Virus record (IMG/VR): IMGVR_UViG_3300020171_000029
Location: 1 to 61,019 of that record
Source of the DNA: a virus
Length of the DNA stretch: 61,019 nt
Reading direction: 5' to 3' (one strand)
The notes under the pieces are model-generated. The model did not search any database and was not told where the DNA came from. It saw only the letters and a list, made by a program, of their open reading frames with translations. This document shows positions 30,136-38,907 of this stretch, piece by piece. The translations under genes were made by a program, and so were the position numbers. Within the stretch, counting starts at the first letter, position 1. The number at the start of each line of letters is the position of its first letter.

Positions 30136-31065
30136 ATGGAATTTAAAAAATACGATAAAATTTATGCAATTGGACATACTGAAAATTCTGATATATTTAA
30201 GGATAAAGATGATGAGATAATTATCCAGGAAAAGATTGATGGAGCTAATTTTAGATTTTATATAACAGAAGATGGTAAAATTATTTTTGGTAGTAGAAGT
30301 CAACAACTTACTTCTAATGAAGGAGAAGATACAAATATACAAAAAAATTTTCAAAGATGTATATTATATATAAGAGATAAATGGGAAAGTGTAAGAGATA
30401 TTGCTCCCAATTTATCACATTTAATTTTTTATGGGGAATGTATGGTAAAACATACTATAGCTTATGATTGGGAAATTATACCTCCTTATCTTGGATTTGA
30501 TATTTATGATATAAAAATTGGAAAATATTTAGATTATAAAGATGTAGAAACAATATTTTGTAAGAATTTAAAAGTTAACATAGTGCCACTTGTAAAAATA
30601 TGTAAAGCAAAAGATATAAAATCTATTACAGATGAGAGTGTTCCTAAAAGTATATATGCTTCAATTAGCTCTCAAGACCAACAAGCTGAAGGAATAGTTT
30701 ATAAAAATTATGATAAACAGTTAATAGCTAAATATGTAAGAGAAAAATTTAAAGAGAAAAATAGAGAAGTATTTGGCGGAAGTAAAAAGTTTGCTAAGAC
30801 AGATGATGAATACTTTGTAGCAGTATATTGTACTAATGCAAGAATTGATAAATGTATTTTCAAACTAATTGACGATGAAAATCCCCTTGATATGACCATT
30901 ATGGGAAAATTACTTAATATGGTTTACAAAGATATATGGGAAGAAAATTGGAATGAAATTGCAATAAGTAAAAAGAAGATTGATTTGTTAAATATGAAAA
31001 AATTAATTAGCAAGAGATGTTTAGAAGTATTAAAACAATCAATGGTAAATAATTCATTAAAATGA
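30136..31065 (+). CDS. RNA ligase (Rnl2-like)
   Basis: A 309-residue nucleotidyltransferase. 'EKIDGANFRFYITEDGKIIF' holds the KxDG lysine to which AMP is attached; 'FGSRSQQL' follows (motif Ia/III region), 'IFYGECM' (motif III), 'EGIVYKNYD' (motif IV) and 'IAKYVREKF' (motif V). This matches RNA ligases of the Rnl2 type, which reseal nicked RNA, often tRNA cut in host defence. Its partner kinase is not visible here. Confidence 0.82.
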   Translation: MEFKKYDKIYAIGHTENSDIFKDKDDEIIIQEKIDGANFRFYITEDGKIIFGSRSQQLTSNEGEDTNIQKNFQRCILYIRDKWESVRDIAPNLSHLIFYGECMVKHTIAYDWEIIPPYLGFDIYDIKIGKYLDYKDVETIFCKNLKVNIVPLVKICKAKDIKSITDESVPKSIYASISSQDQQAEGIVYKNYDKQLIAKYVREKFKEKNREVFGGSKKFAKTDDEYFVAVYCTNARIDKCIFKLIDDENPLDMTIMGKLLNMVYKDIWEENWNEIAISKKKIDLLNMKKLISKRCLEVLKQSMVNNSLK

Positions 31066-31340
31066 GATATTTGAATATTGAACAATTAGAGTTAAAAGCG
31101 AAAAGTAAAAATAAAAGTAAACAAAACAGGACATTAACTACAATCATTAGAGCAAGAAGGATTTTAAAAATATTACAAAGAGATAATTTTATGTGTGTCA
31201 AATGCAAAGCAAAAGAAAAATTAACAATCGACCATATTGATGGAAGAAAATTTGCAAAACACGATAATGCAAAAAAATATAAATTAGATAAGTGTCAGAC
31301 ATTATGTATAGAATGTCATGATAAAAAGAATCAAAAATGA
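31062..31340 (+). CDS. HNH endonuclease
   Basis: A 92-residue protein with 'CVKCKAKEKLTIDHIDGRKF' and 'LCIECHDKKNQ': complete HNH motif with four cysteines. Basic N-terminus. Overlaps the RNA ligase and primase genes by 4 nt. May be a free-standing homing-type nuclease. Confidence 0.85.
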   Translation: MRYLNIEQLELKAKSKNKSKQNRTLTTIIRARRILKILQRDNFMCVKCKAKEKLTIDHIDGRKFAKHDNAKKYKLDKCQTLCIECHDKKNQK

Positions 31341-32236
31341 TATATGAAGTAGGACTACCAAGAAAAACAATCAATTCAAAGAAAGAAGAAGCAGATTTTA
31401 TAAACAAGTATAATGGTATGAAGGCAATTTATAGAACAGTTTATAATTTTGAATTAATGAATGATTATAAACCAGACTATAATTCAGCAATAGTAAACAA
31501 ATTATTCTTCGATTTTGATGATAATGATTGTTGGAATGAAGCAAATAGACTTCATCAATTTTTGATAAAAGAAAATATAAAACATTACATCATAATGAGT
31601 GGAAAAGGATATCATATTTTTATATTGACAAAAGATTATAAACCACAGAATTTGAAAAGTTGTATTTATAATTCACAACATTATTTTATAGACAAATTAA
31701 ACCTAAAATGCGACTCACAAGTTGTTGGTGATAATGCAAGACTTCATAGAATACCAAATACTTATAATGTGAAGGCAAAGAGATTTTGTATTCCAATAAC
31801 AAAAGAACAATTTAAATCAGGTGACATAATTATAAAACAAGCAGCACAATATCAGAATTTTATAAAAAACATTTCTATAGGAACAGAGCTATTCGATGTT
31901 TCAAGATATGATTATAAATCAGATAAATTTAGTGATAAAATTATTGTTGACAATTCTAATTTTGAAAATAATTTGAATGCAGATTATGCAACTAAATCTC
32001 CTAACTTTATAAAACAATTATTATTGAAAAGGGATGCAGGATGGAATGATAGATATTTATTAATTTTATTTTTTCGTGATTCTGGATATACAAGAGAAGA
32101 AGTGTTCCAAATTCTAAAAGACAATCTTACAGAAAGGAAATTTAAGCATTGTGTTTATGAAGAGAGACAATTACAATATTTGTTTGAGAGATACGACTTA
32201 TGTTTTCCAGAGAAGTATTGTAAGATATATAAATAA
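31337..32236 (+). CDS. Archaeo-eukaryotic-type primase
   Basis: A 299-residue primase/prim-pol. 'KLFFDFDDND' near residue 55 carries the catalytic D-x-D, 'YIIMSGKGYHIFIL' the SGxH motif, and 'ARLHRIPNTYN' the third basic/His region. These match the small primase family used by archaea and many of their viruses. The C-terminal part ('YTREEVFQILKDNLTERK') is a PriCT-like helical region. It supplies the primase missing from the SF3 helicase. Confidence 0.8.
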   Translation: MIYEVGLPRKTINSKKEEADFINKYNGMKAIYRTVYNFELMNDYKPDYNSAIVNKLFFDFDDNDCWNEANRLHQFLIKENIKHYIIMSGKGYHIFILTKDYKPQNLKSCIYNSQHYFIDKLNLKCDSQVVGDNARLHRIPNTYNVKAKRFCIPITKEQFKSGDIIIKQAAQYQNFIKNISIGTELFDVSRYDYKSDKFSDKIIVDNSNFENNLNADYATKSPNFIKQLLLKRDAGWNDRYLLILFFRDSGYTREEVFQILKDNLTERKFKHCVYEERQLQYLFERYDLCFPEKYCKIYK

Positions 32237-32246
32237 ATTATATTTT

Positions 32247-32273
32247 TATATATATTACTTGATTATATATTAA
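32247..32273. repeat. AT-rich operator-like element 3
   Basis: Arms TATATATAT and ATATATTAA flank TACTTGATT. Nearly the same as the element at 23201-23227. It lies about 55 nt before the third AbrB-like gene. Confidence 0.5.
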
Positions 32274-32329
32274 TTTAAAAATAAAAGAAATTTAAATTAT
32301 ATAATTTTAAATTAAAGGAGAGTGACAAA

Positions 32330-32578
32330 ATCGCATACAGAGGACCTGCATTACAATACCAAATAAGAAAAACTACTACCAATAACAAAACTGGTGATAA
32401 CTATTCTATAACAATTCCGCGTATTATTGCACATAAATTTGAAGAATGTCTTTTTAGATTATGTGTTTCTGGCAATTCAATAATTTTTGAAAGTGGATGT
32501 AAAATGACTGTTAATGATATAGAGATTGATAAATCAAAAAGAATTTTTGTTGGTGGAGGAACAATAGTTTTTAAATAA
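32330..32578 (+). CDS. AbrB-like protein, operon 3, with probable ATC start
   Basis: An 82-residue frame opening behind AAAGGAG with no ATG, GTG or TTG at the right distance; the codon at 32330 is ATC, 9 nt after the GGAG. 'YSITIPRIIAHKFEECLFRL' and 'CVSGNSIIFESG' resemble an AbrB hairpin ('TIP' turn and downstream strand). It leads the third plus-strand operon, as AbrB-like genes lead the first two. The start codon is the weak point. Confidence 0.5.
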   Translation: MAYRGPALQYQIRKTTTNNKTGDNYSITIPRIIAHKFEECLFRLCVSGNSIIFESGCKMTVNDIEIDKSKRIFVGGGTIVFK

Positions 32579-32579
32579 A

Positions 32580-32876
32580 ATGTCATACGAAGGATATAGT
32601 CAGTTTTTAGATGAAGTTGGACATTATTGGACAACAGATTGTTATATAGAAGCAGATGAAATAAAAAATAACAATTGTCCAATTTGTGGAAAACCAGCGG
32701 TCTGGAGAAATATGGTTAATACAACAAATGGAAGTTTTGATGATTATGGAGATGGAACAAGAATTGATGGATATAAAGAACTCAAAGTTAAGAAAAAAAT
32801 ATCAGGGGTATGTAGTTGTTGTGGTGAAGAGCATGTTTGTGAGATAACTTATTATATTCCAAAGAAGAAAAAATGA
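32580..32876 (+). CDS. 98-residue zinc-ribbon protein
   Basis: Cysteine pairs CPIC and CSCCGEEHVC; aromatic N-terminus 'YEGYSQFLDEVGHYW'. Probably a two-CxxC zinc ribbon. Precedes the membrane protein and first glycosyltransferase. Function unknown. Confidence 0.6.
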   Translation: MSYEGYSQFLDEVGHYWTTDCYIEADEIKNNNCPICGKPAVWRNMVNTTNGSFDDYGDGTRIDGYKELKVKKKISGVCSCCGEEHVCEITYYIPKKKK

Positions 32877-33049
32877 AAGATAGTTATGATTTATTATTTA
32901 TGATATTAGATGATTTTGGAATTTATATTCCAGTAATTATATTTGTTGGTATATTATATATTACAAGGTTTGAGCCTTGGAAATTATTATGTGGGTTTAT
33001 AGGTTTTATGGTTATTTCAAATTTTATAAAATGGATGTGGAAAAAATGA
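32873..33049 (+). CDS. Two-pass membrane miniprotein
   Basis: A 58-residue protein with hydrophobic stretches at about residues 14-30 ('IYIPVIIFVGILYI') and 36-50 ('LLCGFIGFMVIS'). Ends in an ATGA overlap with the first glycosyltransferase, so it may help anchor the sugar enzymes at the membrane. Confidence 0.55.
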   Translation: MKDSYDLLFMILDDFGIYIPVIIFVGILYITRFEPWKLLCGFIGFMVISNFIKWMWKK

Positions 33050-34215
33050 GAATTCTTTGGCTTTCAGATTCACCAATGACTGTTACCGGTTATGCAACCA
33101 TAAGTTGGAATATCTGTAATAAATTAGCCGAAGCAGGACATGAAGTTTATTTTATTGGACATAATTATATCGGACAAACAATACCAAAAGGACTTGTTCT
33201 TCAAGATGGAACAAAATTTAATTTTACAATTCTTGGAGGAAGTCCACAAGCATATGCACAAAATTTATTGATGCCTTATATCAAAAAATATAATATTGAT
33301 GTTTTTGGAATTCTTCTTGACACCTTTATGACTTATCCTTGGTTACTTAATTTTGATTTTAGTCCAGCAAAATCAATCTTTTATTATCCTTCTGATGGTG
33401 GAGGAGGAATGCCATTGGGATGTGAAAATATTTTGAAAAAAGTTAATTGTCCAGTTGCTATGGCAAGATTTGGAATGAGACAAGTAAAAGAACTTTATGG
33501 AATGGATACAAAATATATTCCTCATGCTATTGATACAAAAATATATTATCCATTATCAAAAGAAGAAAAAGAACAATGTAAAATAAAGTTTGGATTGCAA
33601 GGAAAGTATGTTGTTGGTGTTGTTGCCAGAAATCAAGGTAGAAAAATGCTTGATAGAACAATCAAATCTTTTTCTTTATTTTGTAAAGATAAACCAGATG
33701 CAGTATTGTTTATGCATACCGACCCATATGATGTTGCTGCACCTTTTGATATGATGAATTTGATTAATAGATATAAATTAAATAATAGGGTTATTTTTTC
33801 TGGGATGTCATTTTTTAACGGATTTGATTATAAAAAAATGAATGAAGTTTATAATGCAATGGATTGTTTTTTACTTACAACTTCTGGAGAAGGATTTGGA
33901 GTACCAATTTTAGAAGCACATGCTTGTGGAATACCAACAATTGCTACCGATTATACAACTACTCAAGAATTACTTATTGAAGATGGACAATGTGGATTGC
34001 CAGTAAAACTTGCTTCAGAACTTACCGGTTCATGGAATGTAGAGCGAGCAATAATGGATGATAACCATTGTGTTGAGTGTTTAAACAATTTATATTTTAA
34101 TAAAGAACTAAGAGAGCAATTTGGAAATACTGGAATTGAAAAAGTAAATAAATTATATAGCTGGGAAAATGTTGGAAAGCAGTGGTGTAGTTTAATAGAG
34201 GAATTACTAAAATGA
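33046..34215 (+). CDS. Family 4-like (GT-B) glycosyltransferase
   Basis: About 389 residues from ATG 33046. N-domain 'ILWLSDSPMTVTGYATISWN' and C-domain 'EGFGVPILEAHACGIPTIAT', the E-x7-E motif of GT4 enzymes, which transfer a sugar from a nucleotide donor. It opens the glycan cluster and probably acts on a viral or host surface acceptor. Confidence 0.85.
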   Translation: MRILWLSDSPMTVTGYATISWNICNKLAEAGHEVYFIGHNYIGQTIPKGLVLQDGTKFNFTILGGSPQAYAQNLLMPYIKKYNIDVFGILLDTFMTYPWLLNFDFSPAKSIFYYPSDGGGGMPLGCENILKKVNCPVAMARFGMRQVKELYGMDTKYIPHAIDTKIYYPLSKEEKEQCKIKFGLQGKYVVGVVARNQGRKMLDRTIKSFSLFCKDKPDAVLFMHTDPYDVAAPFDMMNLINRYKLNNRVIFSGMSFFNGFDYKKMNEVYNAMDCFLLTTSGEGFGVPILEAHACGIPTIATDYTTTQELLIEDGQCGLPVKLASELTGSWNVERAIMDDNHCVECLNNLYFNKELREQFGNTGIEKVNKLYSWENVGKQWCSLIEELLK

Positions 34216-34529
34216 AAATAATGATAAATTGGTTGATTTGTGATACACACAAAGATATTTGTGATTGTGAAATCAAAAAATATAAATATAAAAATTGGGA
34301 AGGAAAAGTATATATGATTTCAGGAAGTAATTTAATTTATAATTTATTAGGGAAAGATTTTTTTAAAATGCCTCCATATAATAATTGGATAAACAATAAT
34401 GGTTTTTTAATTATTAAAGCATCTAAATTTGAAAAGAAATTTCCTAATGCTAAAAAAATGAAATTTGAAATTTATGATAAATCAGAATACAATTTAGATA
34501 AATTAAAAAAGGAAAATATATTACAATGA
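34212..34529 (+). CDS. 105-residue uncharacterised protein
   Basis: Contains 'CDTHKDICDCEI', a possible metal site, and aromatic/lysine-rich sequence 'MISGSNLIYNLLGKDFFKMP'. Overlaps both neighbours by 4 nt in the sugar operon. No domain recognised. Confidence 0.55.
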   Translation: MKIMINWLICDTHKDICDCEIKKYKYKNWEGKVYMISGSNLIYNLLGKDFFKMPPYNNWINNNGFLIIKASKFEKKFPNAKKMKFEIYDKSEYNLDKLKKENILQ

Positions 34530-35392
34530 ATTACATAATAACAGGAAATTCAGGATTAATCGGAACATATCTAAAAAAAAGTTTAGATAAAAAACATAAT
34601 TGTATTCTTCAGATAGACCAACGAGAAGGATTTAATGTATTAAGTTTAGATGGAGTTAAGTTAAATCCAAAAACACAAAAGACAGATATTTTATATCATC
34701 TTGCAGCTCATTGTAAAATTCAAGAAGGGATTGATTATCCACAATTACCTCACATAAATAATGCAGATGGAATTCATAAAGTTATGGAATTTTGTAGAAA
34801 AAATAATATACCAAAGATTGTAGCATTTTCAAGTAGCAGAGTGTTAAGTGTAAATGAAAATCCTTATACTGCAAGTAAAAAATATTTAGAAAATCTTGTA
34901 AAGGGATATACAGAATGTTACGGAATTGAACATATCATAATAAGACCAAGCACTGTTTATGGTCCTATTCATGATGTTACAAGTAGATTATTAACAACTT
35001 GGTGCATAAAAGCATTAAAAGAAGAAAAATTACCATTATATGGTGATGCGAATAAGACATTAGATTTCACACATGTTAGTGATTTTGTTGATGGAATAAA
35101 CTTGCTTGTAGATAATTGGGGTAAAACAAAAAATAAAGCTTATAATGTTTCAGGAAATGAAGAAGTAAAATTGGTTGATGTTGCTAATATGATTTTTAAA
35201 GAAGTTGGTTATAATTGGACTGTTCCACAGATAATAAACTTTCTACCGCCAGAAACAGCTCAACCGCAAAGAGTCAATGTTGATACTTCTGAAATTAGAA
35301 AGTTAGGATATAAACCAAAAGTTAAATTAGAAGATGGCATTAAAGAAATGATTAATTTTTATAAGAAGGAGGGAATAAAATGGTTAAGTTAA
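34526..35392 (+). CDS. NAD(P)-dependent nucleotide-sugar epimerase/dehydratase
   Basis: A 288-residue extended SDR: 'YIITGNSGLIGTYLKK' (GxxGxxG), 'FSSSRVL', 'NPYTASKKYLE' with the Y-x3-K pair, and 'STVYGPIHD'. These enzymes epimerise, dehydrate or reduce nucleotide sugars. Next to glycosyltransferases and a dehydratase, it should make an unusual activated sugar. Confidence 0.85.
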   Translation: MNYIITGNSGLIGTYLKKSLDKKHNCILQIDQREGFNVLSLDGVKLNPKTQKTDILYHLAAHCKIQEGIDYPQLPHINNADGIHKVMEFCRKNNIPKIVAFSSSRVLSVNENPYTASKKYLENLVKGYTECYGIEHIIIRPSTVYGPIHDVTSRLLTTWCIKALKEEKLPLYGDANKTLDFTHVSDFVDGINLLVDNWGKTKNKAYNVSGNEEVKLVDVANMIFKEVGYNWTVPQIINFLPPETAQPQRVNVDTSEIRKLGYKPKVKLEDGIKEMINFYKKEGIKWLS

Positions 35393-36624
35393 TAGTTGTA
35401 ATAATGGGACCAGGAAAGAAACATTTTGCTGAGATGTGTTTGGATAGTGTTAAAGATGCTGACAAGATTTTGTATTGGACAAGTGCTAATTTTTTACCAT
35501 TTCCAGTTACAAAAGATGTAGAAGAACATTATAATTTTTGGGACGAAACAGACCCAGCAACAAATGGAAAATGTAGACAAAGATATTTGGAACATCTTAA
35601 AGAAAACTATCCAGATGATTGGTGTCTTGTTCTTGATGAAGACGAACTAATTGAAGACTTAGAAAAAATTAGAGAGTTTATAAACAATCCACAAACACAA
35701 AAACTTGGAGGTGCTTGGCAAGTAAAGATGAGACACTTTATAGGAGATTTAGGACATGAAGATGCAACTGTTCAAGAGCATTATGTTCCAAATAGATTAT
35801 TTAAGATAAGTGATGCTGAGTATTACCCAGAACATTCTCATCCTATTTTAGTTACAAAAGGTGGACAATCACAAAGATATCGAGCAACAACAATTTTCCA
35901 CTTAGGACATTTGCCAGTAAGCTATATGGATTATATATTAAAAAGATATAAACAACATGCTAAAGATAGCATAATTCATAATCAAGAATTTTTAAAGCAA
36001 TGGAAAATAAGTCACTTGTTAGGAGTGTATCCCACAAGACAAATTAATCCTCTTGAATTACCAAAACAAATTTGCGATAGATATGAAATTGATAAAGATG
36101 AATTTTATTTTGCAGATAGAAAAAATTTAGAAGCAAAACACTTTATGATGATAAGGAATTGGTTTGATAAGTTTAATCCAAAATCAATTTTAGATATAGG
36201 ATGTGGATTTGGATTATTTGGATATGCAGCAAAAACAATTAATCCAGAAATAGAATATACAGGAGTAGATATAAGCAAGTATGTTGGAAAATATTGGAAT
36301 GATAATATTGGAGAACTTATAGTTAATGATATAACAAATGTTTTTATAAATAAGCATTATGATTTAATTTTATTTATAGACATATTAGAACATTTATTAT
36401 ATGAAGATTTAGAAATTGTTTTAAAAAATGAATGTAATAGAGATGGCGCTTTTATATTTTCAATACCATTTGAAGGTGACCCAAATCTTGAAGCAGATGC
36501 TACACATATTATCAAAGAAGATAAAGATTGGTGGGTAGAAAAATTAAGTAAATATTTTAATATAAGAGATGCTCCAAAAGAATGGTTATTCTCACAACAA
36601 TTATTAATAGGAGAGAAAAAATGA
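35380..36624 (+). CDS. Glycosyltransferase-like domain fused to SAM methyltransferase
   Basis: A 414-residue two-domain protein. Residues 1-200 resemble a GT-A family 2-like domain with 'WCLVLDEDELIEDLEKI' (DxD-type) near residue 88. Residues 255-414 are a class I methyltransferase with 'SILDIGCGFGLFGYAAK' and 'LILFIDILEHLLYEDLE'. It may transfer and O-methylate a sugar in one protein. GGAGG precedes the start. Confidence 0.75.
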   Translation: MVKLIVVIMGPGKKHFAEMCLDSVKDADKILYWTSANFLPFPVTKDVEEHYNFWDETDPATNGKCRQRYLEHLKENYPDDWCLVLDEDELIEDLEKIREFINNPQTQKLGGAWQVKMRHFIGDLGHEDATVQEHYVPNRLFKISDAEYYPEHSHPILVTKGGQSQRYRATTIFHLGHLPVSYMDYILKRYKQHAKDSIIHNQEFLKQWKISHLLGVYPTRQINPLELPKQICDRYEIDKDEFYFADRKNLEAKHFMMIRNWFDKFNPKSILDIGCGFGLFGYAAKTINPEIEYTGVDISKYVGKYWNDNIGELIVNDITNVFINKHYDLILFIDILEHLLYEDLEIVLKNECNRDGAFIFSIPFEGDPNLEADATHIIKEDKDWWVEKLSKYFNIRDAPKEWLFSQQLLIGEKK

Positions 36625-36776
36625 CAGAAAAAGAAAGAGAAATCGAAAGTATAATAAATAAAACAGAAAAAGTAATTGGTGTTAATGGAGCAACTTTTGA
36701 TTACAAAAATTTAATTGTTCAAGCTAAAACAATGGACGAATGTAAAAAAGTGTTTGACGAGGAATGGGAAAAATGA
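36621..36776 (+). CDS. 51-residue acidic protein
   Basis: ATG 36621 behind GGAG; overlaps the fused transferase stop. 'NKTEKVIGVNGATFDYKNL' then acidic helix. Function unknown. Confidence 0.55.
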   Translation: MTEKEREIESIINKTEKVIGVNGATFDYKNLIVQAKTMDECKKVFDEEWEK

Positions 36777-37189
36777 GAAAATATAATTTGACTCTTAGTG
36801 AACTGGTTGATAGATTATACATAGTAACACTCAAGTCAATTAAAATACCACAACATAAAAAAGAATATGAAGATGAGGCAAAACTAATTATGGATGATAT
36901 TCATACAATTATGAAGACAAAAAAGATTTCTGAATGGGGACAATTTATAAGAGCATTAGGAATAATTATGTTATCGAATGAAGTGATTTGGCAAAATGAA
37001 TCTGAAGCAAGAAAAGGCAAATCAAATCAAGACCACTTATTAAAATTCACTCATAGTGTTAATGGAGTAAGAAGTAATGCTAAAAATGTCATAAGCCAAT
37101 TGACTGGTGAGAGAAAAGATTTAAAGTTAGATTGTTTGGCTGCTGAACTTTGTAAATCACAAGGATATGATTTTGGAGGAATATTATGA
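36773..37189 (+). CDS. 138-residue uncharacterised helical protein
   Basis: Begins 'YNLTLSELVDRLYIVTLKSI', a pattern seen in viral and bacterial proteins encoded near sugar genes, though I cannot name the family. Rest is helical with 'GIIMLSNEVIWQNESEARKG'. Overlaps its neighbours by 4 nt. Confidence 0.55.
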   Translation: MRKYNLTLSELVDRLYIVTLKSIKIPQHKKEYEDEAKLIMDDIHTIMKTKKISEWGQFIRALGIIMLSNEVIWQNESEARKGKSNQDHLLKFTHSVNGVRSNAKNVISQLTGERKDLKLDCLAAELCKSQGYDFGGIL

Positions 37190-37365
37190 AATACGAAAAT
37201 ATGATACACGGAGAAACTATTAGAACAATAATGAATAGAAATAAATGCGACCCAATTAAATTCAATATGATGTTCTGTGATGAATACATGATGCAGAATT
37301 GTAAGATGACTTGTGAGTATGCAATCAAAATGAGTAAATTAGAAGAAGGAGTGAAATATGAATAA
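37186..37365 (+). CDS. 59-residue four-cysteine protein
   Basis: ATG 37186, overlaps by 4 nt upstream and 8 nt downstream. Methionine-rich; cysteines in 'RNKCDP', 'FCDEY', 'NCKMTCEY'. May bind metal. Directly precedes the thiamine-enzyme alpha gene. Confidence 0.5.
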   Translation: MKYENMIHGETIRTIMNRNKCDPIKFNMMFCDEYMMQNCKMTCEYAIKMSKLEEGVKYE

Positions 37366-38041
37366 AAAAGAATTGGTAGATTTTGAAAAGAATATTATTA
37401 AAGAATTTAAAAAAGGAGAAACATATGGACCGGTTCATCTTTCAGGAGGAAATGAAGATGCTCTTATAAAAATATTTAAAAAAGTTAAACCACAAGACTG
37501 GATATTCTCAACTCATCGCTCGCACTATCATGCTCTATTAAAATCACAAGATAAAAAATGGCTTACCGATGAGATTATAAAGAATGCAAACTCAAGTCAT
37601 ATTAATTCAAGAACACATAAAATATTTACATCAGCAATTGTTGGTGGAATAATTCCGATTGCTCTTGGTGTTGCTATGGGAATAAAAAGAAAGTGGGAAA
37701 TACCTTGTTTAGACAAGGATGGAAAAGTAGATGTTGAACCAAACCATAAAGCTCATGTTTGGTGCTTTGTAGGAGACATGGCATCAGAGATGGGATGTTT
37801 TCATGAAGCAATAAAATATGCTAATGGAAATAAATTACCTATAACTTTTATAATAGAAGATAATGCTATTGGATGTAACTCTCCAACTAAAAAAGTTTGG
37901 GGAGGAAGAACATGGGGATGGCCATCTAATGTTATACATTATACATATGTTAGATATTATCCTCATTACGGAATTGGTGAATGGGTTATATTTAAGAAAA
38001 AGAAATTTAAATCACAAGGAGATTATAATGCTTATAAATAA
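37358..38041 (+). CDS. Thiamine-diphosphate enzyme, E1-alpha/transketolase N-like subunit
   Basis: A 227-residue protein. 'WIFSTHRSHYHALL' (substrate histidine region), 'GGIIPIALGVAMG', and the ThDP motif region 'VGDMASEMGCFHEAIKYANG' with 'FIIEDNAIG' match the alpha subunits of 2-oxoacid dehydrogenase or transketolase-type enzymes (G-D-x-A ... N). Shorter than full E1-alpha. Its beta partner is at 38201. In a sugar cluster the pair may transfer a two-carbon unit to a sugar. Confidence 0.8.
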   Translation: MNKKELVDFEKNIIKEFKKGETYGPVHLSGGNEDALIKIFKKVKPQDWIFSTHRSHYHALLKSQDKKWLTDEIIKNANSSHINSRTHKIFTSAIVGGIIPIALGVAMGIKRKWEIPCLDKDGKVDVEPNHKAHVWCFVGDMASEMGCFHEAIKYANGNKLPITFIIEDNAIGCNSPTKKVWGGRTWGWPSNVIHYTYVRYYPHYGIGEWVIFKKKKFKSQGDYNAYK

Positions 38042-38204
38042 ATTTATTAATTTAGGGAATGGTTATTTAGATATAACAAAAATTATTGGTATTTGGAAAC
38101 AAGAATCAATGGATTATCCATATATTGTTTTATATGGTAATGGAAGAATTGGAATAACTCAAAGAGATTTTATTAAATTAAAAAAAGAATTAAAATTAAA
38201 ATGA
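38028..38204 (+). CDS. 58-residue protein between the thiamine-enzyme subunits
   Basis: ATG 38028 behind AAGGAG; overlaps the alpha gene and, by ATGA, the beta gene. 'YIVLYGNGRIGITQRDFIKL' is beta-rich. Nothing recognised; the overlaps suggest it is translated with the two subunits. Confidence 0.55.
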   Translation: MLINKFINLGNGYLDITKIIGIWKQESMDYPYIVLYGNGRIGITQRDFIKLKKELKLK

Positions 38205-38749
38205 ACAATAAAAAATATCAAGAAAACTTATGTAAAGCAATGACAATGCTCGGAAAAGAAGAGAAATCAATATTCATAGGACAAACAATTGTTTATGGCG
38301 GTAGTCCAATGTATGGAAGTTGTGAAGGAGTTCTAAAAGAAAAGAAAATTGAAATGCCAGTCTTCGAGGATACTCAAATGGGAATATCAATAGGATTAGC
38401 ATTGGAAGGATTTATTCCAATAAGTATTTTTCCAAGAATAGATTTTTTGATATGTGCGACAAATCAACTTATAAATCATTTAGATAAAGTTGAAGAGATG
38501 TCAAAAGGAGAATGGAAACCCGGAGTTATTATTAGAACACAAATTGGAAATATAAAACCTCTATATCCTGGAGCACAACATTGTCAAGACCATTATGTTG
38601 GATTAAAAGCAATGTGTAAACATATCGAGGTTTTTAAAATAGAAAATGAAGATGAGGTAATACCTTCATATAGAATTGCATTAAGAAGAGCTAAACAAGG
38701 AAAATCTACTTTGTTAATAGAAATTCCTACCGGAGTATTTGGAAAATGA
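38201..38749 (+). CDS. Thiamine-diphosphate enzyme, E1-beta/pyrimidine-binding subunit
   Basis: A 182-residue protein resembling the pyrimidine-binding domain: 'MPVFEDTQMGISIGLALEGF' with the catalytic glutamate region (E-x-x-M-G/E-x-A-x-G), 'PISIFPRIDFLICATNQLIN', and 'GAQHCQDHYVGLKAM'. The C-terminal third domain of full E1-beta is missing. Works with the alpha subunit at 37358. Confidence 0.8.
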   Translation: MNNKKYQENLCKAMTMLGKEEKSIFIGQTIVYGGSPMYGSCEGVLKEKKIEMPVFEDTQMGISIGLALEGFIPISIFPRIDFLICATNQLINHLDKVEEMSKGEWKPGVIIRTQIGNIKPLYPGAQHCQDHYVGLKAMCKHIEVFKIENEDEVIPSYRIALRRAKQGKSTLLIEIPTGVFGK

Positions 38750-38907
38750 AAATAGATTTTCATATATTTGAATTAGAACCAAGAGTATTTTATATCAAAT
38801 ACTTTTTATTTTTCAAAACTAAAAAAGAAAAAGAAATGAAGAATATATTAAAACAAGAAATAGATATTTGTATGAATAAACAATATGGGACACAAACGGT
38901 ATATTAA
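38746..38907 (+). CDS. 53-residue basic protein
   Basis: ATG 38746 overlaps the beta-subunit stop; contains 'YIKYFLFFKTKKEKEMKN'. Might be membrane-proximal. Ends two bases before the cupin start. Function unknown. Confidence 0.45.
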   Translation: MKIDFHIFELEPRVFYIKYFLFFKTKKEKEMKNILKQEIDICMNKQYGTQTVY

